A stretch of DNA of 64,000 nucleotides from Arctopsyche grandis. Its lineage: Eukaryota > Arthropoda > Insecta > Trichoptera > Hydropsychidae. Made by a program: the position numbers and the translations under genes. The stretch lies in contig NC_135366.1 of the NCBI RefSeq assembly GCF_051622035.1, positions 10,621,501 to 10,685,500 on the forward strand, in the 5' to 3' direction. Below are positions 1 to 10,859 of the stretch, piece after piece. The notes under the pieces were generated by a model. The model made no database searches. It saw only the letters and a list, made by a program, of their open reading frames with translations, and was not told the DNA's origin. The number at the start of each line of letters is the position of its first letter. The first letter of the stretch is position 1.

Positions 1-143
1 CAAATGTTACAAATTTTTCCAATACAATAACAACAGAGTATCTGATTTCCAAAATGTCGATATATAATATGTACATAAACTATAATTCGCCATGTTTACG
101 TTGTATATTTCAAATATTGAGGGAAGCCGGGTAAAACAACTAG
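1..143 (+). mobile_element. Helitron-type 3' end (partial, enters window from left)
   Basis: A CTAG terminus lies at 140-143, followed by T, as expected for Helitron insertion between A and T. Just upstream sits a GC-rich block (gggaagccgggt, 121-132) that matches a second terminus found inverted near 58,786 (agcgaagccgggt then ten bases then CTAG). There the block forms a short hairpin. Here the left arm of the hairpin is mutated. The body is AT-rich and no Rep/helicase coding is seen, so this is a non-autonomous or truncated copy. The 5' TC end is not visible. Confidence 0.45.
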
Positions 144-203
144 TAAACTATAATTAAAAAACTATATCAAAATGAAAGGACCACTAATAGTAACATTATC
201 TAT

Positions 204-612
204 ATACCTACCATTCAACCGATTGCGATGAAACTTACATGAGTCATTGTGCCCGCGATGGTTTCTGTAAAAAAAATCGCCCAAAAACAGGAACAGAAAC
301 GGGAAAAACGGGAATGAGTGGCATTGCAACGCAATAATTTAAAATGTTTTCGCGTCACCACCTGCGTTGTTAGGGTAAAATAAACAAACAATTGAATAAT
401 TTCAAATGTGTTCACCTTTCATTTAATTTCGTTAATTTCAAATGCCTACGTTTTTCCGACAAATTATCATTGCTGTAATTTAATTTGATTATAAAGTATA
501 AATTTTAAACTGAAACATTTACTTATCGAGACACATTGAGAAATGGGAACGGGTACGGGAATTGCATGCGTTATTATGGCAGTGCAACGCATGCCGGGTT
601 CAGATAGTATTG
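204..612 (+). mobile_element. Helitron-like non-autonomous element, 3' part (copy A)
   Basis: This 400-bp segment is repeated at 59,635-59,935. Both copies contain the block caaccgattgcgatgaaact, a run of gggaacggga-type repeats, and a terminal ggcat...atgcc stem followed by gccgggttcag. The expected CTAG terminus is decayed here (atagt at about 605-609). The segment contains no real gene. The reverse-strand ORF at 215-415 lies wholly inside the repeat and is not a protein gene. Assignment to Helitrons rests on the hairpin and the near-CTAG end. Confidence 0.5.
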
Positions 613-703
613 TATAAAATTAAAGTAGTCAAAAAAATTTCATTCGAATACATATATGTATACATATACATATATAATACATATATACATATGTACATAC
701 GTA

Positions 704-950
704 TACATCACCATCATCATTTACAGCCATTCACTCTCATCCATCTCACTCCACAAATTTTAGTGATTTCATTTAGCCATATTTTTCTTTCTTCTTTCTT
801 TCACCCTTTTACATTCTCTCGGGTATTATTCTGCCACTTGTTTTGTTCAAATTTCTAGTTAAGTGACCCACCTATTACCATTTCAATTTCTTCACTCTCT
901 CCACTATATATAACATATCCACTACCCTTGTCATACTTCTCAAGAATGTT
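704..950 (-). mobile_element. RTE-clade LINE relic, 3' end of ORF2
   Basis: Read on the reverse strand, this segment aligns with the last ~280 bp of the RTE LINE at 15,345-17,085. It starts from the region coding MTRVVDIVD and runs to the stop codon and the (ATG)n tail, seen here as catcaccatcatcattt at 707-723. About 40 bp are deleted just upstream of the stop, and several indels break the frame. It is a dead fragment. It shows that the same RTE family has inserted more than once in this window. Confidence 0.7.
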
Positions 951-1018
951 GTATATAAATGACTTGTGTAATTTTTGTCGTTGTATATAATGATTGTGTA
1001 AGTCATTATTGGTATTTT

Positions 1019-1086
1019 AATGGAAAAAATACGCGAAAAAATACATTCTTGAGAATGTATTGTTTCGCGTATGTATGTTTTCCATT
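1019..1086. repeat. Imperfect hairpin, ~30-bp arms
   Basis: The arm at 1019-1049 (starting aatggaaaa, containing acgcgaaa and atacattct) is the reverse complement of 1051-1086 with a few mismatches and a 4-bp insertion. The arms meet almost without a loop around cattcttgagaatg. No TE domain was recognised. It may be a small fold-back element or remnant. Confidence 0.5.
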
Positions 1087-1099
1087 ACTTGCCCCACTG

Positions 1100-2575
1100 T
1101 GTTGGATAGCGAGTGGCCATTTATTTTATTTCCCTAAATATACTGAATGCAGGGTATCAAAACTTATATGATTCGAATCATGTCATTACGAACTAAAAAA
1201 ATTGATCAATATCAACAGTATACAATGTACACGTGCCTCACAGATACTACATAGATAATACACAGATAATACAGGAAGGGGCAATTCAGTATGAACCGCG
1301 CCCAACGGTCAATGTGAGAATGATATCCGCCTTGTATCGACGGCTTTGCTTCACCCGTCATTGTCTTCATTTATTGCTCTTATTTTATATCATTGGACGT
1401 TTAATTTAATTTTGCACTATTTTAACTTAAAACACACATTTTTAACTGGACGCTATAAGTCCAGCACAGTGGGAACCGGATTTTTCTGGCATATTAAGGC
1501 GAGTGCTAAGTATGTTATATGTATCAAATTAATTAATTCCGAGAAGTAGAAACGAGATACGATTTGTTTACGTGCTCGTATATCAAAAGGTTTCTTCAGA
1601 GGGTACAAACCTACAAGCCGACGAAAGTTCGCATTGAAATCAACATTCGCGAAAATGTATATTATTCAATATATGTAATTTCTATAATTTTCTAAATATT
1701 ATTCGATACGATTTCTGGATAATTTACAATGATGAGAAACAAGAGTGAAGCGTCTGTCAATGGCGCAAAACATGAGCTGGTAACGAATCACTGTTCGATT
1801 TGACGTTTGGCAGACGATCAACCGACACGATGGACGTCTGCAAATAAATCGTGTATTTTCGACGTCGTTGGTACGCATACAGTTTGTTTTGTTTGTGAAC
1901 AAACAAACACGTGTCTTTCGTCGACAGATTGCCGATTGAAGAAAGTCATCCGCGACACTCCCATAATACGTCGGAAATATTATTACGATGCGTGCTATTA
2001 AGCGATCTGTCAGCCGGCCAATGCCTCGTACATATGTACATGATGTTCAAAGCATGAGATAAATTTCAAGAAATCCACTTTATTTTTTCGTGAAAGTAAA
2101 AAAAAGTTTTCATTTTGCGGTGAAATCTCACTTTATCGCCGTTTGTTACGCCGCTTCCGTTTCCTGTCGGGAAATCATGAAATGACCTTTGAAATGGCAA
2201 AACCGACATTTCACGCGGCGTTATTTTGAAAGAAGTGAGATTTTCACGATAATTTATCAACTTAACGATCTCGGGCCATTCTATGTGGCAAAACGAATAA
2301 TAAATGTTTTTCTTCCGAACCGAATCACTTGTTACTCCGCAATAAATAGGTCAATTTCGCACTGAACGCAACCAATTCCGATAAGATCTCATGTTTACGC
2401 TTAAACCTATTTTGTTTTTATTGTTATCATTGAATGCAACAATTTAGTTATATCAAGTGTGAATATTATGATGTATACGATTCATACATCTTAAATTAAT
2501 TTTTATTTATATTTTATCATGATTTTTATTTATATTTTACCATTACGGATGTTACCCCTGAGCGACATAAATGCT
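1100..2575. other. Intergenic AT-rich DNA, no gene recognised
   Basis: Only short ORFs without recognisable domains or codon bias occur here. A weak inverted pair is present: gtgaaatctcact near 2121 and agtgagattttcac near 2236, with cgccgc/gcggcg inside. It may mark a small decayed TIR element. Confidence 0.4.
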
Positions 2576-2850
2576 AGATTATAAATTTAAAATCATATTC
2601 AAATGGCTGTAACAAATAATAGGTAGGATGGTTTTGCCAATTTGATGAGAGACCGTTTGAATAATGAAATCAGATAGATTGGCAAACTCTGGTAGGAAAC
2701 GATCGACTTTGAGTTGCAAATATTCAAGTCCAAGTTTAATCCAAATAAATTATTTTTAATAGAGGTTAACCCCGAGCTTGAATCCGGGAACCGTTCGATG
2801 CTTAGCATTAACGAAATCACCGAGCTGTACTGCTGACTTATGATAACCCA
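2576..2850 (-). mobile_element. tRNA-derived SINE, family A (reverse copy)
   Basis: On the reverse strand the order is a tRNA-like head (cagcagtacagctcgg... with a degenerate B box ggattcaagct), a middle core (caactcaaagtcgatcg, then tttcctaccagagtttgcca), and an AT-rich 3' end with caaattggcaaaaccatcct. The same order is seen at 4981-5250 (forward) and about 55,950-56,210 (reverse). It encodes no protein. The ORF at 2599-2877 is a by-product of the repeat. Confidence 0.75.
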
Positions 2851-3046
2851 AGAGGTACAAATTAAAATTCTTTCCAAATTGTTATTATAATTATTGGTGG
2901 TTCAAAAATAATAAGATCATAAAATTATGAATTATATTTTGATTCGCACGGCGAATTATTGAAGCTTTTGACTAACAAATTCACTAAATACTTTCACACG
3001 CATAAATTTACAACTGTTTTATAGTTCCATTTAATTTTATAATTCA

Positions 3047-3095
3047 CTAGTATTATGCCCGTTGATAACAATGGGTGGTTTCGGAAAAAGTATTG
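3047..3095 (-). mobile_element. Helitron 3' terminus (reverse strand)
   Basis: On the reverse strand the sequence reads cccattgttatcaacggg, a 7-bp stem with one mismatch and a TTAT loop. It is followed seven bases later by CTAG (complement of 3047-3050) and then T. A hairpin shortly before a CTAG end is the standard Helitron 3' signature. The element body should extend to higher coordinates. I could not find its 5' TC end or any Rep/helicase coding. Confidence 0.5.
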
Positions 3096-3099
3096 ATAC

Positions 3100-4975
3100 A
3101 AGAATCAAAATAAACTTATATATTACATATAATAATAAAAATAAACAAAAACAATTTTCGTCACTATCGTAACTTTGGAACAGAAGTCACAACCGAAGTA
3201 GATACCTAAGTCGTCATTGAAATCGTAACCGGAATCAAAATCGAAATCGATATAATAACTCTTGATAATTCTAAAATTAGTTATTTTGAAATCTCCATAC
3301 TTGGAATCTCCATACCACACATGCACATACCCACAAACATACAGCCCCGTCCGGTTTTATAAATGTATATTATTATAGATTTAATATAAATTCATGATTG
3401 AAACTCCTCAAAATGGCGAATATGTTTTAAATACGCAATAAAATCATTTGTAGTACATATAATATTGTGTCCGATTCAATTTCAATTATTGTATTTGACA
3501 GAAAACGGGGTTAAATAAGAGAAACTCACCCGAAGAATTGTATTATATTTATTTCGTGACAGTTATTAGGAAAAATGTACCTTTTCCAACGATTCTGCGA
3601 ACGTACGTTGAGTCGGGAATTTTCCACAAAAAAATTATACCCTTTCGGCTATTTGACCCGTTTCAAAGTTTTCATCAATCACAGTGAGATTTGAAATTTC
3701 CCGACATTTTACTCGTATATCTTTACATAGCACACACATATGTACTATATGTACATATATATAAATATATATGTATATATTTCCGCGAGGCTTTGTAGAG
3801 ATTAAGTACTAAAGGTACGCTCATAATAAAGCATTTTATAAAATTTTATCTAAATGTTAATCTTAATTATACATAACTTTGAAATACTCCGAGCAGGTGA
3901 TATCGTCCGAAATGAAACTAAAAATGACACGTTTCCACTATAAAAATTCAATAAACGTGGGTTATTGTTTTGGCAATTTCACTGAGGGCGCTGTAAAATA
4001 TTAACCAACAATATAATTTTTTTTTGTATTGATTTTCAATGACATCATGTCCGAATCACATCGCGTAACGACGCGACGAGAAAATTAAAGATCTGCTCCA
4101 ATGATGGTTTTTTTATTATTTAGCTGACCACCCCCGTATAAAAATAGGTATTAAGTGAGCGGACGGTATTACATCAAACTACGGTCAAATTACATTACCT
4201 ATTTGGCCATAAAAATGGATGACCGTAAACGGTTTCCCTATTTCATTATATAGGCCGTATAAACACAATTCCACGCTGAACGGTACACTATGAGATTTTT
4301 ACCCTACACCATTTTCATGCAATTTATTTTTTCGGCCGTCGCTGTTGAAATTTTTGCTTAAAATAAATTAAATTATATCGTCGAGGGAATGTTATGTTAT
4401 CAACACGAAGACCGTTTCATAAGGCGACGTATGATTTACGATCGCAGATAGTACGGCTAACTGTTAACGTTTGTAGTGGCTTAACCATCGCATTGTTTCT
4501 ATTGGAACAATTTTGAACTAGTCCCTGAAGAAGACACAATACGTTAACCTTATTATTGATAATTGTCCTCTATTAATCATTTTCATCGTTTTTGTTACGT
4601 AAAATTAACATAACAAGAACGTGACATCACGACGACCGACTTGGATGAAATTGCAAACATTTATATTTAACAACAGTCATATATATTTAAGTGTACAGCT
4701 TACTTTTTTTACCTCCATATAAGGAGAGTAATAAATGTATTAATTGAAATCAACACTTTTTATAAAGAAAAAAAAAACTTATATATTTTACAGTCCAAGT
4801 GTACATTTTTTCGTTCATAAACATACTAGTTTGTTCATACATGAACCAATCTAACTAGTTATATTGTACACAAAAGAAAAAACATATTGACAAAATAACT
4901 AATTTGTCCATGCACAAACTATTGGCACAAGTTTAACTATTCTCGATCGTTTGTCTCATCCTCTATTTTATATAC
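3100..4975. other. Intergenic AT-rich DNA
   Basis: No ORF with recognisable domains is present. There are ACATATGTACATATAT-type runs near 3740-3780. A large part of this stretch may be the body of the Helitron whose 3' end is at 3047, but its far end was not found. Confidence 0.4.
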
Positions 4976-4980
4976 AGACC

Positions 4981-5250
4981 CAGCAGCATGGCTTGGTGGT
5001 TGCGTTGATACTAAGCACCGAGAGGTCATCGGGTTCGATCGCGTGAGCTGACCTCGATTGAAAATAATTTATTCTGAGTATAATATTTAACGCTGCTGGT
5101 CAGACTTCAATATTTGTGACTCCAAGTCGATCGTTTCCTATCAATTTATCTGATTTCATTGTTGAAGGAGTTCCGTCATCAAATTGGCAAAAACCATCCT
5201 ATCCACCATGCCACCACTATTTGAAAACGATTTAAAAAATTTGTTATCTG
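4981..5250 (+). mobile_element. tRNA-derived SINE, family A (forward copy)
   Basis: The head carries pol III internal promoter motifs: an A box (tggcttggtggttgcg, 4989-5004) and a B box (gggttcgatcgcg, 5031-5043). Next comes a core with gtgactccaagtcgatcg near 5117-5134, tttcctatcaatttatctga, and a 3' part with caaattggcaaaaaccatcct. It lacks a full tRNA cloverleaf and continues into non-tRNA sequence, so it is a SINE and not a tRNA gene. This is the best preserved head of the family in the window. A degraded LINE-like tail ending in (AAATA)n follows at about 5330-5410. Confidence 0.8.
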
Positions 5251-5668
5251 TAACATACATATACATATGTATGTCTCGCTAATATCTTATATATGTAGTA
5301 TTTGAATTATGCTTATATGTATGTCTGGTAACAGTGATGCGTTAGAGTATTATGTTATGTCACTGTGGCTAATACGTACATATATAAATAAAATAAAAAT
5401 AAATAAAATATGTATGCTAACATTTTAAAAATTAACGGAAATGGGCATTATAGCAAAGTTGTAATGTAGTTTCCATATGATTACTCTTTTAAATACATGG
5501 CGTTTAGTCATCTCAAATGGTTTGATAGGCAAAAGTTTCATGCAACACCTGCTGAGTCTATTTAAAGATAGCTTTTGACTGCTAGCACTTAAAATAAAAC
5601 CACAAGTTCGTGTACGAACAAACTAGTATGTTCATGAACGTATCGGAGTGAACAGTTGGACTGTAACA

Positions 5669-8064
5669 TACATATTTTTATTTTATTTTATTTTATTTTA
5701 TTTTAAAAAATCAATACCACAGAGACTTGACAGGTTGCCCCAAAGCGTCAATGTGATTTTAATACAAATAATAAAAATCATAAAAATTACAAAAAAAACA
5801 TCATAAAAAAAATAATAAAAATCATAAATAAAAAAAAAACATAAGAAAATAATAAAAATCATAAATAAAAAAAAACATCATAAAAAAATAATAAAAATCA
5901 AGTAAAAAATATGTACACAAAATAAAAACAAAGAAATAAGATTGAAAAATTTATATCGTGCTATTTAGGATGTGTTTCACCAACTCAACATAACTGGCAT
6001 CGAATAGGTCCAAGTATTGTGCCAGTAAGTTAAGGAGTCGAACAGCTCTCGAGAGGGGGGAGTTCATGAGCACGTTTGATTTAGCCCTAATTGGTAAAAA
6101 TATATCATGTTTTCTTAAAACTCTACGATTTTCCGGGGCCCAGAATTTTAGTTTCTCCAGGATAGTGGGATTGTGAATCTCTCCTCTAAGTAATTTTACG
6201 AAATGTTTCCCAAGAAATAAATCTCTTCTCTTTGCCAGGGAGTTGAAACCCAAAGATCCCAAGACAAAGGCACTAGGGAACAGATATGGATAAAATCCAA
6301 ATGTCTTCAGATATAAAAATCTAAGGAATTTCCTTTGGACTCGTTCCAACATTAGAGAGTAACGAAGTTGATAGGGAGACCATATAATGGAGCCAAACTC
6401 GAGCACACTGCGAACTAATGTACAATATAAGAGACGAATGGCAGTGAGCCCTAGTTCAGACGAATTACGGATTACGAATCCAAGGATTTTTGTTGCCCTA
6501 TCACAGATATTCTCAATGTGAATGTTGAAACTCCAACTATTTTCGAAGACTATTCCCAGATCAGATATAAATAATTCTCTCTGAAGAAGAGAATCATGAA
6601 ATTTATACGGATATTTAATAGGAGAACGAGAACGAGAGTAAGAAATGACCCGACACTTTAGGATATTGAAGGGAAGTTTATTAACATTAGCCCATTCATA
6701 AATAGAATTCAAATCCTCTTGCAAATAAAGAGCGTCAGGTAAATCAATTATTCTCTTATAGATTTTTAAGTCATCCGCATATAATAAAAATTTAGAATGG
6801 TGAATAGAAGATTGAATATCGTTGATAAATATTAGGAATAATAAAGGGCCAAGATTTGATCCTTGGGGAATCCCAGAAGTGGCAACATACTCATAAGAAA
6901 AGCAACTCCCAAACTTAACGAATTGACGTCGATCCTGTAAATAAGAAATAAAAAGACCAACAAGATTATAAGTAAATCCAATAAAACTTAATTTACTAAC
7001 CAAAATTTTATGATCAACTTTATCAAACGCCTTCTCAAAATCAGTATATATTACATCCATTTGATTATTACAATCCAAAGTGCTGGTTATGTCATTAGAG
7101 AAACATAACAAGTTGGTAATAGCTGATCTGGCCGGACGAAAGCCATGCTGCTGATCAATGAGCATACTTTGAAAGTGATTAAAAATGTATCTGTGTAATA
7201 TTACCTCAAACATTTTGGCTGGCGCTGACAAGATAGTTATTGGTCTGTAGTTCCTTACACAAGATTTATCGTCCTTCTTATGAATAGGAGTTACTTTAGA
7301 GCATTTCCATAAATTGGGGAATGAAGAGTTCCTTAGAATTAAATTAAAAATGAATTTTAAAGGTTCTAAGAGACTAACCTCACATCCTTTTAGGATGTAA
7401 TTAGGGATGGAGTCAGGACCGGAAGAATAAATATTTTTTAACTTTAGAAAGCCATATTTCAGATCGGAAGAGTCAAGATGATTAATCGCTAAAGTGGGGA
7501 AAGTAAATTCCGAGTCATTGGTAGGTTCCATGGAATCAGTAGGATTATTGAAAACTGATTTAAAAAAGTCGGCAAATCCATTAGCAATGTTTTGATCACC
7601 CTCTAACAATCCAGAATCATTGTACATAATGGTCGACTTTACACGATTTACACGTTTAGAATTGATGAAGTTCCAGAATTTCTTAGGGTTTTTAACTATG
7701 GAACTTTCACAATCAGCTACATAAACATTATATGCATTATTAATTAATTTCTTAATTTCCGTACGTAAAATACGGAAATTATTTAAGATAAGAGGATTGC
7801 TCGATTTCTTCCAGAGTTTATGTGTTTGATATTTACTTTTTAAGAGATTAATAATTTCTTTAGTAAACCAAGGCGGATAAATCCTTTTACTCGTCATTAA
7901 TCCTTTCAACCGAAAACAATCATTAAAAATAGAATATATAATGTCATAGAAATTAGAGAGGGCCAAATTAACATCTTTGCACTCATAAACTCGCTCCCAT
8001 TGACAATTACAAAGAATATCATTTAAATATTTGAAATCAACATTTGTAAATAACCATCCATTTA
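5669..8064 (-). mobile_element. Jockey/CR1-like non-LTR retrotransposon, 5'-truncated
   Basis: This is a reverse-strand LINE. Its 3' end is a (TAAAA)n tail (5669-5705 on the plus strand as TTTTA repeats). Next come a ~240-bp 3' UTR with simple AATAATAAAAATCAT-like repeats and then ORF2 (5951-8064). The 5' end is lost inside the linker between endonuclease and reverse transcriptase. A 20-bp fold-back caps the truncation at 8040-8084. Confidence 0.85.
5951..8064 (-). pseudogene. LINE ORF2, reverse transcriptase and C-terminal domain (5' truncated)
   Basis: The encoded protein would copy the element's own RNA at a nicked target. The frame is open from 8064 down to the stop at 5951-5953. The first in-frame start (TTG at 7964-7966) is not a true start; residues typical of the linker (QWERVYECKDVN) continue upstream of it. 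Visible RT features include KVTPIHKKDD, NYRPITILSAPAKMFE, QHGFRPARSA, DFEKAFDKVDH, GIPQGSNLGPLLF and the catalytic YADD at 6770-6781. The C-terminal region (RVQRKFLRFLYLK...) is typical of Jockey/CR1-group ORF2. The endonuclease domain and ORF1 are absent, so this copy cannot move by itself. The open RT frame suggests fairly recent insertion. Confidence 0.9.
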
Positions 8065-8084
8065 GGATGGTTATTTACAAATGT
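8040..8084. repeat. Perfect 20-bp fold-back at the LINE 5' junction
   Basis: Positions 8040-8059 and 8065-8084 are exact reverse complements, separated by a 5-base loop (attta). The left arm is still LINE coding sequence. The right arm is an inverted copy of it beyond the truncation point. This fits a snap-back or very short twin-priming event at the end of reverse transcription. Confidence 0.85.
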
Positions 8085-10150
8085 ATCCATATGTATGTAC
8101 ATAGGTACATACATATGTTACATAAAAATACTGCTGAATATATATAATTTTTTGTATTGCTATTTTTTCGTTATTATATGTGCGCATTCAAAAATAAAGA
8201 TTTAATGAAGTAAATAGTCAACTGCAATTTAACGAGGAACTGTTTAAAAGTCAAAAAGAATCTATAATTTTAATTGGCAGATCAATATTTTAATATATCA
8301 TTCCCTTCTTCTATACACAATGGAATCGATTGAAACTACATATATAGTTTAAGCAAAAATGTGACTACTATTATTTATAGTATTTTTTCAGAATTTATAT
8401 ACGACTGTAATTGACAGGTTGTACTTGATTTATTTCCACTATTCGGTTTGTATTTTCACATCACGCTAATAAATAAAAATATGAACATATTTTTAAATAC
8501 GATAATATCATATTGGTTTCATTTTAAGTTTACATAAAAATGCTTACAAATACACATGTATGTTCGTCGTAGTAATAAATTCTAGTTGAAAATCGAATAT
8601 GTACAAGCGATAAAACGTTCCGTCAAGACATAAAATATATTGCTTTTAAAGTTAAAAAATATGGTTTTGCCTGCCTTATACGAATATAAAAAAAATAACT
8701 ATTTAATATCAATTTAAGGATAGATACGTATGTGAGTAGAATTTTCTTCGCTCGTCCTCTGTAAAACTCCAAAGAAAGGAAAAGGTTGTATATAATGAAA
8801 ATTTATGAGGTTTTCCTGATGTGAGTCGTCACGCGTAAGTGTTTGGTCACATATGGCAAAGAGGCGTGATGATATCGTGGGGCTAAAACCACGTTCAACA
8901 TAAATATAAACAACGTGTGACTTTACGACATAAAATATACACTTGCTATAAATTACCTTTGATCTTTGAAATATACCATAATTGACGCCTTTGAAGATAT
9001 TTGAATATCATTCTGAAAATGAAAATCCTCATCACGTGATTGCACCATTGTTTCCGTACCATAATAACAAAATTTCCACATAAAACATTTTCACACGTTA
9101 TTTTTTTTAATAAAAGTGTAAGTATTATATTTTGCTTACAGCCTTTCGAATATTGCCTGCCCGTACGGAAAAATTTGGAATGTATTAAAAATACAAATGT
9201 AATTTTACGTATAATGTAATGTTACATTACATTATTAGAACCGAGGAAGAGTAAAAAACAATATAAATATATACGAAAAGTTAAACCGTCTCTCAAATAT
9301 TAAAAATATTTCCCTGGAATAATATTACATCGTGAATTAAATTTTCTCAGAAGGCGAGTGTTTAATAGAATTTTTGATTACTCGTGCGTTCCTTCGACCG
9401 CAATTATTACTATGGGCTTATATCATACTGTATTGAATTTCTGGCATAAATTCAAGAGATCCTTTGCGATACCGTGTAAACAAATAAATAAATTGCGAGA
9501 TTTGTGCTACCCTCTTCTATCCTCCCCTCAGGTATGGGTTGGTATTTATTTACGGTGGGATTTCTCCATGCGAAATATTTTATGCGTCATTTTCATATTC
9601 GACCTACTCCTTCGAAGGATTTCGGTCGAGCCGTCATTTACAATGAACACCCCGGCGATAATATATCGACGAAGTTAGATTTAATTTTTGATAATTAATA
9701 ATAGAACATTTACCCGAAAGATTGTGCCATATTTAATTTATGTATGTATACATACTAATATACGCTGTTTAATAACATTAAATTCAACGTTATCGTGCAC
9801 GCATTATATATAATCCGATTTTTTATGGTGGAAATTTTGAAATGTGATGGTGTGACGGCTAAAAGCAATAACGAACGAAAACTCATTAACGAAAAAGCAT
9901 AAAATAGTCAACACATACTGATGGAATATTTATTTTTTAATAGTTTTAAATAAAAATTATAGATGAAACTCATATAAAAGGCTTGGATATATGTATGTAG
10001 AATTTCACCTTCGAAATTTGTTCTTTTTTCAATTAGAAGATTTCTGAGAAAATCACACGAGACGCTAGGAACGTATTCAATTTAGCTCAGGTTCGAAACT
10101 AAATGGAAAAATGTAATAAAAGTGAAAAGCCATCTTATACTTATATAATA
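8085..10150. other. Intergenic AT-rich DNA
   Basis: There is a run of ATGTATGTACATAGGTACATAC at 8090-8115. The rest holds short ORFs only. The ORF at 9358-9678 (106 codons) has no motif I recognise and no homologous look, and I do not call it a gene. Confidence 0.4.
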
Positions 10151-10151
10151 C

Positions 10152-10845
10152 CAGTGGCGTGCCGTGACATTTAAAACTGGGGACTTAGATAGGTTAAAAA
10201 TATATACAAAAAATAAAATATATTTTTGAATTATAATAATCTATCTTGAAGTGATGAGTAAAACTTTTCATTTTTATGCTAACATAAATATCCACACTTA
10301 TCTTAATAACATCTTCAAAACTTAATCTCTTAAATGATTTGTCGAACAATCGATCGAGAATGCAACATACCAAGGTCATGTTATTTGTTTCCGTGCCCTC
10401 CACACTGATTTGTTCCATGGGAATCGTTTCGTGAGCCGAGTCCCTTGCCATATTTGTACTCAAGAAGTTCTGTGTAAGTATGAGTTTTAACAAAAAAAAA
10501 AGTCTAGAATGATATTTGATAGACAAAAATTGGAATAATCTTAGTGAAAATTCCATAAATGCTTGGGAAAGACGAGTAAATTAAAAAATGTTTTGTCTTC
10601 GACGGAACGCCTATACATAATAATTCGCCAGTACCACGAAGGAAACACAATTGAGACGGCGAGTCCGTGCAAGCGAATGACGTGGCAGACCATACCATAA
10701 CAAATAACTACGTCAAATAGAGCCGATTCTGGTTTCTGACAACGATTTGAAATTATTGTAATTGAATTATTAATATTTTTAAATTTTAGGTAAAATATTT
10801 TATATAAATATATGGTCCCTCTAGTCCAATGATGGTACGCTACTG
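10152..10845. mobile_element. Candidate non-autonomous DNA transposon (hAT-like ends)
   Basis: The left end reads CAGTGGCGTGCC and the reverse complement of the right end reads CAGTAGCGTACC (10 of 12 match). CAGTGGCG-type ends are common in hAT elements. Flanks tataatac and ataagtac are only partly alike, so an 8-bp target duplication is not proven. Inside lie short ORFs (for example the reverse ORFs at 10194-10556 and 10541-10855) with no transposase motif that I recognise. It may be a decayed or deleted copy. Confidence 0.4.
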
Positions 10846-10859
10846 ATAAGTACAATATA

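Noticed and set aside
4981..5050. tRNA gene
   Set aside because: A and B boxes are present but no full cloverleaf; the sequence continues into a SINE body that is repeated elsewhere.
9358..9698. 106- and 64-codon overlapping ORFs as a gene
   Set aside because: They overlap in different frames and show no motif or bias.
10194..10556. 120-codon reverse ORF as a transposase fragment
   Set aside because: No catalytic or DNA-binding motif could be recognised, although it lies inside the candidate TIR element.
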